A stretch of 64,000 nucleotides of DNA. It comes from Brevibacillus fluminis. GTDB taxonomy: Bacteria > Bacillota > Bacilli > Brevibacillales > Brevibacillaceae. The translations under genes were made by a program, and so were the position numbers. Shown here one piece after another: positions 17,531 through 26,136 of this stretch (position 1 is the first letter of the stretch; the number at the start of each line of letters is the position of its first letter). The stretch covers positions 248,001-312,000 of the forward strand of contig NZ_RHHQ01000008.1 of the NCBI RefSeq assembly GCF_003710825.1. Reading direction: 5' to 3'. A model generated the notes under the pieces. It was not told where the DNA came from. It saw nothing but the letters and a program-made list of their open reading frames with translations, and made no database searches.

Positions 17531-19294
17531 TTAATCGCCGCAAGCCGACTCGATTACGAGTGGTGCAACGTACTCTTCATGCTTATAGCCAGCTACGACA
17601 CCCACGCGCTTGAAAAACTTGTGGAACCTTTCATCCACATGCGCTCTCGCTTTGTACTCGGCAACGATTTGCTCGACAACCTCCACGATGCGCTCCGGTG
17701 CGATTCCTTCCTCGACTCGTTGGCCCGGATGCGCGCTGCGGCTGATTTTCTTGCCGCCCAAGAACAGATCGAACGCGCCTCTGCGGTAAATCAGCCCGAT
17801 ATCCTCCATGACCGCTCCATAGCAGGCCATCCCGCAGCCGTTGAAGCCGATCTTCAATTCTTTCGGCATGGCCACGCCATCGAGCGAACGTCCCAGCATT
17901 TCGGCGTATGGGATCGACTCGTCTTTTTCCAGATTGCAAAAATCGCACGCCTTGACCTGTGCCACCTGCCCGATCGGGAAGAGAAGGAATCCCGCTTCTT
18001 CCAGCATCGCGACCACTTCATCCGGTGCAACATTCGGTAGTTTCAGATGAATCTGATGATCCGGGGTGTAGTACATCTCACCGCCGTCCTCGGTCAGATC
18101 GGCGAGCAGCCGCATTTGCTGCGAAGTGAAGCGCTTGTCTGCTACTCCGGTCGAAACGCCCACCTCAAAAATTTCCACCAGTCCGGTCGACGGTGCCATC
18201 TGCAAGGATGTGTTTGCGTGATGGACAGCCACCTGCGGGTCGAGGCAAGCGAGCGCCTCTAAAGCGAGCGATAGCACATCTGACTTATTTGTCACTTGCT
18301 CTGCGTCACGTTCCAGCACGGAAAGCGCCGTTCTGCTCTGCATGAGCGGCTCCCCGATTCCTCTACTCCCTATCGTTTGCTGCGGATTCGGACGAATCGG
18401 TTCGTCCCACTCTTCCTCATCGCTGTCATCGTCAGCCATACCCATCATGCTGTCGAGCGCCCACGGCTCTGCCTCTGCCTGCAAGCGTTGATGCGGCTTA
18501 AGCGGCTGCTCGTCGCGAACCAATGTATATTTGCGCTGATAGCCACGCGGGGTAATCATTTTTCCGTCATAGACAAATGTCGTTGAGTTGCCAATGATGA
18601 CCGTTGTCAGCATCCCGATGTCATGCTCGAGCATGTCGGCAAGACGTGTCAGCACGACATGCTGCCGATCGCGGTACGCGCTTTTTACCAGTCCGACAGG
18701 CGTATCCGGCGAGCGGTGCTGCAGCAAAATTCGCTGCGTCTCGACGATTTGCCGCGTGCGCCGACCACTGCGCGGGTTGTACAGCGCAATGACAAAATCG
18801 GCCGATGCTGCCGCTTCCACACGCTTGGCGATCGTCGCCCACGGCGTCAAATGGTCGCTCAAGCTGATCGTGCAGGCATCGTGCATGACAGGTGCTCCCA
18901 GCAGGGAAGCGCACGATTGGATCGCCGAAATGCCGGGAATGACCTCTACATCGATCCCGGTTTCTGCCCGCCATCCTTTTTCCACCAACACTTCATAGAT
19001 CAGCCCCGCCATCCCGTACACACCGGCGTCTCCGCTGGAAATGACCGCGACGGTGCGGCCCGCTTCCGCTTGGCGAACCGCCTCTTGCGCCCGGCTCACC
19101 TCTTCGGTCATGCCGGTCCGCACAATCTCCTGATCGGTCAACAGCCCGCGGATCAAATCCACATACGTGTTGTAGCCGATGATGCTGTCGCTCTCCTCAA
19201 TCGCCTGACGCGCCCGAAAGGTAAGATGATCATAATGGCCCGGTCCAAAGCCGATCAGCAAAATTTTCCCTTTCTTTCTGTCCACGTTGTTCAC
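17531..19294 (-). CDS. cbiH: Precorrin-3 C17-methyltransferase CbiH fused to a nitrite/sulfite-reductase-like iron-sulfur domain
   Basis: A 587-residue fusion with a GTG start (AAAGGAGGA upstream). Residues 1 to about 250 are a CbiH/CobJ SAM methylase (LIGFGPGHYDHLT, VISSGDAGVYGMAG, IPGISAIQSCASL). An acidic linker at about 290-300 leads to a C-terminal half that resembles the ferredoxin-like and iron-sulfur parts of nitrite/sulfite reductases. Cys450/Cys453 and Cys487/Cys491 can ligate a 4Fe-4S cluster. Bacillus megaterium CbiH60 has this architecture and carries out ring contraction. It is the first gene of the operon. Confidence 0.94.
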   Translation of the reverse strand: MNNVDRKKGKILLIGFGPGHYDHLTFRARQAIEESDSIIGYNTYVDLIRGLLTDQEIVRTGMTEEVSRAQEAVRQAEAGRTVAVISSGDAGVYGMAGLIYEVLVEKGWRAETGIDVEVIPGISAIQSCASLLGAPVMHDACTISLSDHLTPWATIAKRVEAAASADFVIALYNPRSGRRTRQIVETQRILLQHRSPDTPVGLVKSAYRDRQHVVLTRLADMLEHDIGMLTTVIIGNSTTFVYDGKMITPRGYQRKYTLVRDEQPLKPHQRLQAEAEPWALDSMMGMADDDSDEEEWDEPIRPNPQQTIGSRGIGEPLMQSRTALSVLERDAEQVTNKSDVLSLALEALACLDPQVAVHHANTSLQMAPSTGLVEIFEVGVSTGVADKRFTSQQMRLLADLTEDGGEMYYTPDHQIHLKLPNVAPDEVVAMLEEAGFLLFPIGQVAQVKACDFCNLEKDESIPYAEMLGRSLDGVAMPKELKIGFNGCGMACYGAVMEDIGLIYRRGAFDLFLGGKKISRSAHPGQRVEEGIAPERIVEVVEQIVAEYKARAHVDERFHKFFKRVGVVAGYKHEEYVAPLVIESACGD

Positions 19295-19379
19295 GCTGCG
19301 CTCCTCCTTTTTTGCCTGCGCCCTTTATTCTCGCAAAGCCATAGAACGGTAAGCCTACAGACAGCCTTGTAAAACAAAA

Positions 19380-19419
19380 AAACACTTTCCTTTTGCCGTA
19401 AGCAAAAAAGAAAGTGTTT
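19380..19419 (-). terminator. Leader terminator between the cobalamin riboswitch and cbiH
   Basis: AAACACTTTC (19380-19389) pairs with GAAAGTGTTT (19410-19419), and an inner TTTTGC/GCAAAA extends the stem. On the minus strand the stem is followed by a run of T (A-run at 19372-19380). It lies about 130 bases after the aptamer and about 85 before the cbiH start, as expected for a B12-controlled transcription switch. Confidence 0.78.
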
Positions 19420-19544
19420 GTTATGAACGCAAAAAAATTGCAAATTGTCCAACAGATGCAAACTCTCATCGCTGCGTTTCCCAAGAAGTTGGAACAACCC
19501 TCATAACACCTTCCTATCGCTCGTAGGTCAAACAGTGCCGTTAG

Positions 19545-19745
19545 AATAAGGCGGGTATCCTGACTTTTGGATCAACGCAAATCGCTCCTGGCCTTCCCAG
19601 ATGATATCATCCAGTGACCGATGGAGTGCTCCCCAATTACAGTGGCGGGACCGCGCCGGATTCTCACCGGCTTCCCCTACATGATCTATACGCAGACAGA
19701 TCAGTCCTTATCCCCTTGCATATATAATTGTTTCCATCATAAAGG
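19545..19745 (-). ncRNA. Cobalamin riboswitch (adenosylcobalamin aptamer)
   Basis: Read on the minus strand, the core elements of the B12 aptamer are present in order: GGGGAAGCCGGTGAGAATCC, then GCGCGGTCCCGCCACTGTAA, and finally the closing AGTCAGGATACCCGCC near 19550-19567. It lies upstream of the whole cbi operon and would shut it off when coenzyme B12 is plentiful. The outer limits of the aptamer are estimates. Confidence 0.95.
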
Positions 19746-19901
19746 AGTCTTGTTGCCGCTGTCCATCTTTTTCTCGTTGCCGATGCGCTGGGAGACGCCT
19801 CGTTTCACACAGCATTTCAACGGTAAAAATCCAAGTGTTGGCAATGCTTCCGGACAAACCGTGCTGCCAAATCCCTTGCGGATGGGCAGTACCGTTGGCT
19901 T

Positions 19902-19993
19902 TTTTTATACAGATAAGAATTTTTAAAAATTCTTATCCAGTATAAGTGCAGCCGCGACTCCGCCAAAAAGCATGGCGTAGCCAGGTTTTCTAA
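19902..19993 (-). repeat. Intergenic repeat, copy 1 (inverted)
   Basis: About 92 bases that match copies at 21154-21245 and 22871-22952 when reverse-complemented. Order in the repeat: ATTAGAAAACCTGGCTACGC, a hairpin GGCTACGCCA/TGGCGGAGTC, then a palindrome GATAAGAATTT/AAATTCTTATC. It lies between the riboswitch promoter region and the amidotransferase gene. Confidence 0.85.
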
Positions 19994-20092
19994 TCGGAAA
20001 TCGCCAGCGCATCCAAGCTAGAAACCAACACCATCGCGCGATACAATGAAGATAGTTGAACATGTCGATTGCGGAAAGGGACAAGGAGTACC

Positions 20093-20812
20093 ATGAGAAT
20101 TCATTGTCTGCAAAACGATCCGCTGGTTGATCCCGGCTTCATCGCCGACTGGGCCAGTGAAAAAAACTACCCTCTATCAGTTACGCGCGTTTATGCGAAC
20201 GATCCGTTTCCAACGAATGAATCGTTTGATCTTTTGATCATCCTGGGCGGTTCCATGGGCGCGTATGAGGAAGATCTGCACCCGTGGCTCGCGAAAGAAA
20301 AAGCGTTTATCCGCGAGACGATCGCGCAAAACGCATTCGTGCTGGGGATATGCCTCGGCATCCAGCTGATGGCGGAAGCGCTCGGCGGCCGGGCGTACCG
20401 CCATGCCCATAAAGAAATCGGCTGGTGGTCAGTTCAGCTTGCAGAGAAAGCAAGATACGAACCGCTGCTGCAAGACTTACCGGAAGCCTTCCCGATTTTT
20501 CAATGGCACGGCGATACATTCGACTTGCCTCCGGGTGCAGTCCCTCTGGCCACAAGCTCGGCCTGCGCCAATCAGGCGTTCCGCTATGGTGAACGCGCGC
20601 TGGGTATCCAGTTCCATCCCGAATCGACCGGCTCCGGCATCTCCCTGTGGGTGAAAAAGTTCGCGGCTGACCTGAAACCAGGCGGTTACATCCAATCGGC
20701 TGCCGACATGATGGCGCAAACCGCGAAGCTTGAACAAGGCAAATCTGTGATGTACACCTTGCTCGATAATTTTGAACGCAGTTTTCAAGAACAACATGCG
20801 GTAAAGCAATGA
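20093..20812 (+). CDS. Class I glutamine amidotransferase-like protein (GMP-synthase GATase family)
   Basis: Started at the ATG at 20093 (AAGGAG upstream), the product is 239 residues. The triad is visible: nucleophilic Cys in GICLGIQLMAEALGG and the His/Glu pair in LGIQFHPEST; LIILGGSMGAYEED supplies the oxyanion region. Stand-alone members hydrolyse glutamine or gamma-glutamyl amides, and some act on glutathione-like or toxic gamma-glutamyl compounds. The role here is unknown. It is probably co-transcribed with the small gene 18 bases downstream. Confidence 0.85.
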   Translation: MRIHCLQNDPLVDPGFIADWASEKNYPLSVTRVYANDPFPTNESFDLLIILGGSMGAYEEDLHPWLAKEKAFIRETIAQNAFVLGICLGIQLMAEALGGRAYRHAHKEIGWWSVQLAEKARYEPLLQDLPEAFPIFQWHGDTFDLPPGAVPLATSSACANQAFRYGERALGIQFHPESTGSGISLWVKKFAADLKPGGYIQSAADMMAQTAKLEQGKSVMYTLLDNFERSFQEQHAVKQ

Positions 20813-20830
20813 CAGCTGGAGGTGACCCCG

Positions 20831-21142
20831 ATGGGCAAAACGATCATGGACGGCCTCGAAATCGTCCTTGCAAACTGGAAACGGATGCAGTCAAGCGATC
20901 TGGACGAGGCAGGAGACGATGCCGAGCAGTTCGAGGCATCGTTTTACAGATGGATCGATCAGCTGCGGACCTGGTATCGTGGCCTCGATCACAAGCCTGC
21001 TGATTTGGACGAGGCGCTCGCCATAACCGAGATTGCCGCGATTACTGAGCGCTTGCCGACGACGCTGTACTTGAATTTCGAGACCGAGCTGGAGCTGATT
21101 ATCGAAGGCCAGGAACGCGACGACGATGCGCGGTACGATTGA
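20831..21142 (+). CDS. Small acidic protein of unknown function
   Basis: Starting at the ATG at 20831 (GGAGGTGA five bases upstream; GTG at 20822 is the alternative) gives 103 residues. The protein is rich in Glu and Asp, probably mostly helical, with no membrane helix, cysteine or recognisable motif; it ends in ERDDDARYD. Close spacing to the amidotransferase gene suggests they are co-expressed. I do not recognise the family. Confidence 0.6.
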   Translation: MGKTIMDGLEIVLANWKRMQSSDLDEAGDDAEQFEASFYRWIDQLRTWYRGLDHKPADLDEALAITEIAAITERLPTTLYLNFETELELIIEGQERDDDARYD

Positions 21143-21153
21143 CGTTGCACCAA

Positions 21154-21245
21154 ATTAGAAAACCTGGCTACGCCAATCTTTTTGGCGGAGCCGCGGTTGC
21201 CCTTATACTGGATAAGAATTTTATAAATTCTTATCTGTACAAGAA
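21154..21245 (+). repeat. Intergenic repeat, copy 2
   Basis: A 92-base copy located between two convergent genes. It keeps both internal hairpins (GGCTACGCCA with TGGCGGAGCC, and GATAAGAATTT with AAATTCTTATC) and is the fullest copy. A separate terminator hairpin follows at once. Confidence 0.87.
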
Positions 21246-21288
21246 ACCATGCAAGCATGCCATTGCGGCGTACGTGCATGGTTTTTTT
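21246..21288. terminator. Intrinsic terminator between convergent genes
   Basis: ACCATGCA and TGCATGGT close the hairpin, followed by seven T on the plus strand. It serves the plus-strand amidotransferase operon and possibly the MFS gene from the other side. Confidence 0.7.
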
Positions 21289-21295
21289 CGTGTAT

Positions 21296-22696
21296 TTACT
21301 CGCCCGAGAGTCCGACATTCATCCTGCGCGCACGCGCCTGCTTCATGAAGTGATAGCCGATCGAGCACAGAATGGCCAAGACGGCGACCGCGGTCATGCC
21401 CCAGAAAATCTCCGCGTACACATCTGTCAGCGCGATCCCTTTTTGCGAGGCAAGTGTGCTGCCGGTCACCGCGACGCTAAATGCGCCGCTGAAAAACTGA
21501 GTCAGCTGGAACAAGCCCATTCCCGCGCCAACTTCCTCTTTGTGCAAAATGCGAGCCATCTCATTGGACACGCTCGTCGTTAACGCGGAAAACCCGATGC
21601 TGAGCAGCATGTAGCTGACCATGATCGCGTAGAAGGACCACCCAACCAACAGCGCAAACGTCGCAGCTGCCACCAGGAGCAAAAGCGGCGCATAGCGTAG
21701 CAGCAAATCGTTTCCGTAGCGGTCGATCATTTTGCCGATCCAGTTCGATGCCACCATCGAGATGATCGCGCCAGGGAAAATGATCAGCCCGGACTCGCCC
21801 GGCGTCAGTGCGAACATATGCGCCAGCACCTGCGGTAGCAAAAACAGCGTCGCAAAATTGTTGATGTACGAAACGATACCGAGCGAGCTCAACATCAAAT
21901 ACGGCTTATTGCGGAACAGTGCCGGCGATACGAACGGATTTCGCGCCCGGTGGATGCGCACCCAGAACGACAGAAGTGCTACAAGCCCGACTGCGAGCAT
22001 GAGCCAGGAGCGGCTGGTCAAATACAGCAGCAATCCGGTTGTCCCGACACCGATGAACACGGCGCCGACAAAGTCGAACGTCCCCGCCTGCGCTTTTTCC
22101 TGTGGCAGAAGGCGGTAGAAAAACGGAATGAGGAGAAGCGAAATGCCTGTTACGAGAAACAAGCTGTTCCAGCCTAAAAACTGAGTGATCGAGCCGCCGA
22201 TGACAGGTCCGAGACCCAACCCGAGCGAGCTTGCCGACATGATAATCGACATCGCCCTGCCGTTGCGGGTAATCGGAATAAACCGCGTCACCAGCACGAT
22301 GGCCAACCCAGGAACCGCAGCCGCGCCTGAAGCTTGCAGTAAACGTGCGCAGAGCAGCATGAGAAAATTGTGGCTGAAAAAGCCGAGGATCGACGCTGCG
22401 CCCAAACACGCAAGTCCGATGGTGAACAGCTTGCGGATCGGCACGAAATCAGACAGCCGCGTATAGGTGATCGCGGAGATCGCAAACACGATCGAGTAGC
22501 CCGTCACAATCCATGACGCTCCAATCGAAGTCAACCCGAATTCCTGGGTGATTTTGGGCAGTGCCAAATTGAACATCATCGTATTCATGACGATGATGAT
22601 GACCGTAAATCCCAACAGACCGATGACCAATCCTTCTTTCATCGCTGCTCCCTGCTTGGCGGTGGCCGCCTGCGGAAGTGTGTCTTCTTTACTCAT
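21296..22696 (-). CDS. MFS drug exporter, DHA2-like (14-helix type)
   Basis: A 466-residue polytopic membrane protein with NTMMFNLALPKITQEFGL, matching the DHA2 helix-1 motif, and LQASGAAAVPGL in the region of motif C-like segments. Most of the length is hydrophobic helices, with a central loop after LLPQEKAQ. Such proton antiporters export drugs or metabolites. A strong inverted repeat 79-100 bases upstream of the start suggests repression by an unlinked regulator. Confidence 0.88.
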   Translation of the reverse strand: MSKEDTLPQAATAKQGAAMKEGLVIGLLGFTVIIIVMNTMMFNLALPKITQEFGLTSIGASWIVTGYSIVFAISAITYTRLSDFVPIRKLFTIGLACLGAASILGFFSHNFLMLLCARLLQASGAAAVPGLAIVLVTRFIPITRNGRAMSIIMSASSLGLGLGPVIGGSITQFLGWNSLFLVTGISLLLIPFFYRLLPQEKAQAGTFDFVGAVFIGVGTTGLLLYLTSRSWLMLAVGLVALLSFWVRIHRARNPFVSPALFRNKPYLMLSSLGIVSYINNFATLFLLPQVLAHMFALTPGESGLIIFPGAIISMVASNWIGKMIDRYGNDLLLRYAPLLLLVAAATFALLVGWSFYAIMVSYMLLSIGFSALTTSVSNEMARILHKEEVGAGMGLFQLTQFFSGAFSVAVTGSTLASQKGIALTDVYAEIFWGMTAVAVLAILCSIGYHFMKQARARRMNVGLSGE

Positions 22697-22774
22697 AATG
22701 CCTCCTTTTTATGTTGAGCTGTCCTAGCCTTTGTTGACGGCTGCCAGACAGCAGATTGATGGTGCCGGAATCGT

Positions 22775-22796
22775 GTTATCGCTATAGTTCGATAAC
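22775..22796. promoter_or_regulatory. Palindromic operator upstream of the MFS exporter gene
   Basis: GTTATCG at 22775-22781 and its exact reverse complement CGATAAC at 22790-22796 are separated by eight bases. The site lies in the promoter region of the minus-strand MFS gene and looks like a TetR- or MarR-type operator; no regulator gene is adjacent. Confidence 0.5.
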
Positions 22797-22870
22797 ATTA
22801 GAACAATAGAATAATAACACGGCAGTTAGCTTCCATCAATTGTTAATTCACTTAAAGAAAGCATTTGAGC

Positions 22871-22952
22871 ATTAGAAAACCTGGCTACGCCATGTTTTTT
22901 GTCGGAGCCGCGACTGGATAAGAATTTTATAAATTCTTATCTGTATAAAAAA
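22871..22952 (+). repeat. Intergenic repeat, copy 3 (internally deleted)
   Basis: The third copy lacks about 13 bases between the two hairpins (the GTTGCCCTTATA part of copy 2) but keeps the palindrome GATAAGAATTT/AAATTCTTATC. It lies between the secreted-protein gene terminator and the MFS promoter. Confidence 0.85.
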
Positions 22953-22977
22953 CAGGCCCGTGCTTTACACGAGCCTG
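22953..22977 (-). terminator. Terminator of the secreted-protein gene
   Basis: CAGGCCCGTG pairs with CACGAGCCTG (one mismatch). It lies 18 bases past the stop of the minus-strand gene, and the A-run on the plus strand gives a T-run in the transcript direction. Confidence 0.65.
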
Positions 22978-22994
22978 CTCTTCTTTTCCATTCC

Positions 22995-24227
22995 TTATTT
23001 CTTTACAACGACCGCTTCCGTCCCCAAAAGCAGCGTCTGATTGTCTTTCCAACCAAGCGTCCGTGCCTCTGCCGTTTTACGCTCCAGCACGACGGCGCCG
23101 TTGGCCGTTTTCGCAACGAATGTCACATAAGCGCCCGTTTCCGGATTCACCATGCTGACCGCTGCCAAACTGCCGTCCGGCGACAGGCTGAACGATTGCG
23201 GTGCCAGGTATTCGTTGCGTAGGCTGGTCACCAGCAAGTTTTTCTTGATGTTTTGCACCGGATTGAGACTGATCATCGAGAAGGCATACTGATTACCCAA
23301 TTTGACCGTTTCGCCGAATACAGGCTGCTTGGAAGATGTCATCCCCAGATATTGCTGGTCATAGGTCTGAACTGAGCCGTAAATGGCACGCGGAACTTCC
23401 AGTATCCGGCTTGTTTTCCAGTTTACCAAGTGGACGCGGTCCGTGCCCATGAAGCCCAGGTCATAACGCGAATTGCCGACCTCCAACAGCGCATAATCTG
23501 GCAATCCTTGCAAAACCTTCATGTTTTTCACTTGGAACGTCGTTTTGGCATAGCTTGCGTGGAAATTTTTATTGACCATGTCGACCGTGTAAAAGTTGCC
23601 CTTACGCCCATCGAGCAGCAGAACGTTGTTAGCGTCAATCCAGTCGGCATGCCATTTATGGAGCATTCCGACGACGCTTTCCGCATAGGTCGCGCGCGCG
23701 CGGATCATGCCGAAAATCGGTTCGAATACGTGTTTATCCGGTGTAATGACACCGATCACGCCTTCATGGTTTTGCGCATTTTCAGCCATATAGAACGCTT
23801 TTTTGCCATCTGGCGACCATTTCAAGGTGTATGCGCCAAAGCCCTGCTGCGGCATGTTGGTCACTTCTGCAAAGGTGCCGTTGGCATTGAGGACGAGAAT
23901 GTGATCGGTCAATGTGTTTCCGACCTGTTCCTCAAACCAGATCAGGTACCGCTCTGGTTGTCCGGGCACCGGGTAAACATGCGGTGTCAAGAGCACGCCC
24001 ATTTTGGCCGTGTACAGCACCGTCAGCTTGTTGTCTTTGGTCATGATCATTTGCTTCATGTTGCCATTGCGGTATACATGCGTTTTGCCGCTGATGTCAC
24101 CGATGTAGCTCGCTTCCGACCAATCTGTGCTGACAGGCGTGGCCGCTACCGGATTTGCGTGTATGAGTCCCGCAGGTGAAACTGCGAGCAAACAGATGGT
24201 CATTAATGCTGGAACCAGGCGTTTCAT
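22995..24227 (-). CDS. Secreted beta-propeller-like protein (TolB/WD40-type)
   Basis: With the ATG at 24227 (AAAGGAGAGG upstream), the product is 410 residues. The signal peptide is clear: MKRLVPALMTICLLAVSPAG, with cleavage probably after IHA. The remainder shows repeated strand-turn segments typical of a propeller, for example LKWSPDGKKAFYMAENA and FSLSPDGSLAAVSMVNPETG. No enzyme motif is seen. It is probably exported to the wall or medium; function unknown. Confidence 0.7.
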   Translation of the reverse strand: MKRLVPALMTICLLAVSPAGLIHANPVAATPVSTDWSEASYIGDISGKTHVYRNGNMKQMIMTKDNKLTVLYTAKMGVLLTPHVYPVPGQPERYLIWFEEQVGNTLTDHILVLNANGTFAEVTNMPQQGFGAYTLKWSPDGKKAFYMAENAQNHEGVIGVITPDKHVFEPIFGMIRARATYAESVVGMLHKWHADWIDANNVLLLDGRKGNFYTVDMVNKNFHASYAKTTFQVKNMKVLQGLPDYALLEVGNSRYDLGFMGTDRVHLVNWKTSRILEVPRAIYGSVQTYDQQYLGMTSSKQPVFGETVKLGNQYAFSMISLNPVQNIKKNLLVTSLRNEYLAPQSFSLSPDGSLAAVSMVNPETGAYVTFVAKTANGAVVLERKTAEARTLGWKDNQTLLLGTEAVVVKK

Positions 24228-24421
24228 GTTGATCCTCTCCTTTACGCTGATGCAACTATGGTTTTGTCCTTCATGGTACCACAATTACCCAGAAACAAAT
24301 ATTCTTGATTTTCAGCCACAAGAATGGCTATTTCCTCCCTGTTTGACGATGTAGGATTGGAAAACGTTACATGATCGTGCTGATCTTGCCAAAAAGGACT
24401 GCCCGCCAGCGTAGGAGGCAC

Positions 24422-24455
24422 AAAAAAACCGGCCCCCCAATGGAAGGACCGGTGT
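24422..24455 (-). terminator. Terminator of the RocB/ABC transporter operon
   Basis: ACCGGCCC pairs with GGACCGGT (one mismatch) just past the peptidase stop; seven A on the plus strand give the T-run on the minus strand. Confidence 0.65.
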
Positions 24456-24469
24456 TTCCTATCATGCCT

Positions 24470-26119
24470 TTATCCCAGCAATCGTTTGATGATTTCGTTT
24501 GTCACATTTGGCACGACCTCGGCCGAGAACTGGATCTCCATGCGCTCGTAACGGTTATGGGCATCGTAGCCGTACGGGCCGATGTTGATGCACGGAACGT
24601 TGATGTCGCGGATATCCTGATATTCCACGTAATGCTTGGTACCCCAGCTTGGGTTGTTGTCCTCGATGGCGAGAATTCCCTCCTCATCATCGCTCAGTGC
24701 CACACAGCTCATGTCGCAGACGTACGGGAAGAAGTTGCGCATGACGATCGGGTGCGGATAGTGTGGCTGGACGACCTCCACGGCTTGCTCCAGCGCATGG
24801 ATCAGGTTTTGCTCCCGCTCGTCCTTACCAACCAACTCGATACGCGGCGAATACAGCGACGAATAGAACAGGATGATCGCCGGGCTCTTGTCTTTCATCC
24901 ACTTCCATTCCTCTTCCACCACACGGGCCGAGAACATGCGCACATCAAGGCTCTTGTCCTTCAATAGCTCGTCCTTAAATGCTTTCATGTGAGTCAAGAA
25001 ACGGTCGCCGTGCTCTTCAACCAGCTGTTTTTTCATGTCCTCATAGATCAGCACACGCGTTTTCCACGGCAGCTCTTTCCACGTTTGTCCGCTCCGCTCA
25101 CAGAAGATGCGATGGCGCTCGCGCAGCAAGGAAAGAGCATTTTCAAAGGCAATTTCCGCCTGCTCCTTCAATATCCCCAGCGCTTTTTTCGGTGACCACG
25201 TATGAATGAAAAAGTTGTAGTATACATAAGCGGACAGCGCCGTCTGAATCGTATAGGTCGGCTTGAAATCGGTCTGCTTCAGCGAAACCGGCGGCACCGG
25301 CGTCTCGCCGTACGCCTCGTCGCACAAATCGGGATTGTAGCAGATTTGTCGCGTCAGCTCCGCTGCGATGAAGTTGGGATCGAGTCCTTCAAAGGCAGAA
25401 CCGGCGTGCGTTTCATAGCCAGTGATCAAAAAGGATGGCAGCAGCTTGCCCACGGTGCCTTTATAGATGTAGCGGTTCGGGTCGCCATCAAAGCGCGGCG
25501 CCACGAAATCGGAGTTGATCAGCGCGATATAGTCGAAACCATGCTCCTCGCGCCATTTTTTCAAATCTTTGAGCGAGGAGAGCACGCCGTGTGAGCTGTC
25601 TTCCTCGTCGCATTCGGCCAGGAGCACCAGATTGCCCACCAGCTCTTCAGGATGCTCGGCGTAATATTTCAGCAAAAAGACGTGGCTTGCCACCCCAGCT
25701 TTCATGTCACAGGTTCCGCGGCCAAAATGCCATTCGCCTGAGTCGAGCTGCTGCTTGACCAATGCAGGCAACGGCTCGTTTTGCAGCGCCTTCATCAGCT
25801 CCTGCGGATGGCAGGCGACTTCCTTCAAATGATTGTAGTCATCGATGCCGACCGTGTCCGTATGCCCCATCAAAATCACGGTTTTGTCACTCGGCTGTTT
25901 GGTCCCTTTGACGAAGGCGAGCACGTTGTAACGCTCTACCTCGTCGTTTACCGTGCGGGACATGATCAGTTGATCGGGATGCTCCATAAAATATGGGAAT
26001 GATTGCAAATGTTTGTACAGGTGTGTCGATACGGCGATTTCGCCTTCTGTATTTACGACGCTTTCCACTTTTACCAGCTCATCTGTCACGCGCATGATTT
26101 CTTCGCGACTGTTCAACAT
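24470..26119 (-). CDS. M20-family peptidase, RocB-like
   Basis: About 549 residues, close to Bacillus subtilis RocB, a protein of the arginine-utilisation regulon. Metal-site motifs of the M20 family are visible: MGHTDTVG, the bridging aspartate region GRGTCDMKAGV, and the catalytic Glu-Glu in ECDEEDSS. The start may be ATG at 26119 or GTG at 26128. It sits 17 or fewer bases after the ABC ATPase gene, so the operon probably imports an amino acid or acylated amino acid that this enzyme hydrolyses. The substrate is inference. Confidence 0.85.
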   Translation of the reverse strand: MLNSREEIMRVTDELVKVESVVNTEGEIAVSTHLYKHLQSFPYFMEHPDQLIMSRTVNDEVERYNVLAFVKGTKQPSDKTVILMGHTDTVGIDDYNHLKEVACHPQELMKALQNEPLPALVKQQLDSGEWHFGRGTCDMKAGVASHVFLLKYYAEHPEELVGNLVLLAECDEEDSSHGVLSSLKDLKKWREEHGFDYIALINSDFVAPRFDGDPNRYIYKGTVGKLLPSFLITGYETHAGSAFEGLDPNFIAAELTRQICYNPDLCDEAYGETPVPPVSLKQTDFKPTYTIQTALSAYVYYNFFIHTWSPKKALGILKEQAEIAFENALSLLRERHRIFCERSGQTWKELPWKTRVLIYEDMKKQLVEEHGDRFLTHMKAFKDELLKDKSLDVRMFSARVVEEEWKWMKDKSPAIILFYSSLYSPRIELVGKDEREQNLIHALEQAVEVVQPHYPHPIVMRNFFPYVCDMSCVALSDDEEGILAIEDNNPSWGTKHYVEYQDIRDINVPCINIGPYGYDAHNRYERMEIQFSAEVVPNVTNEIIKRLLG

Positions 26120-26136
26120 TCCTAACACCCCATCAT

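Noticed and set aside
19621..19926. Plus-strand open frame across the cobalamin riboswitch
   Set aside because: It lies opposite a well-supported aptamer and repeat copy 1, with no protein-family similarity.
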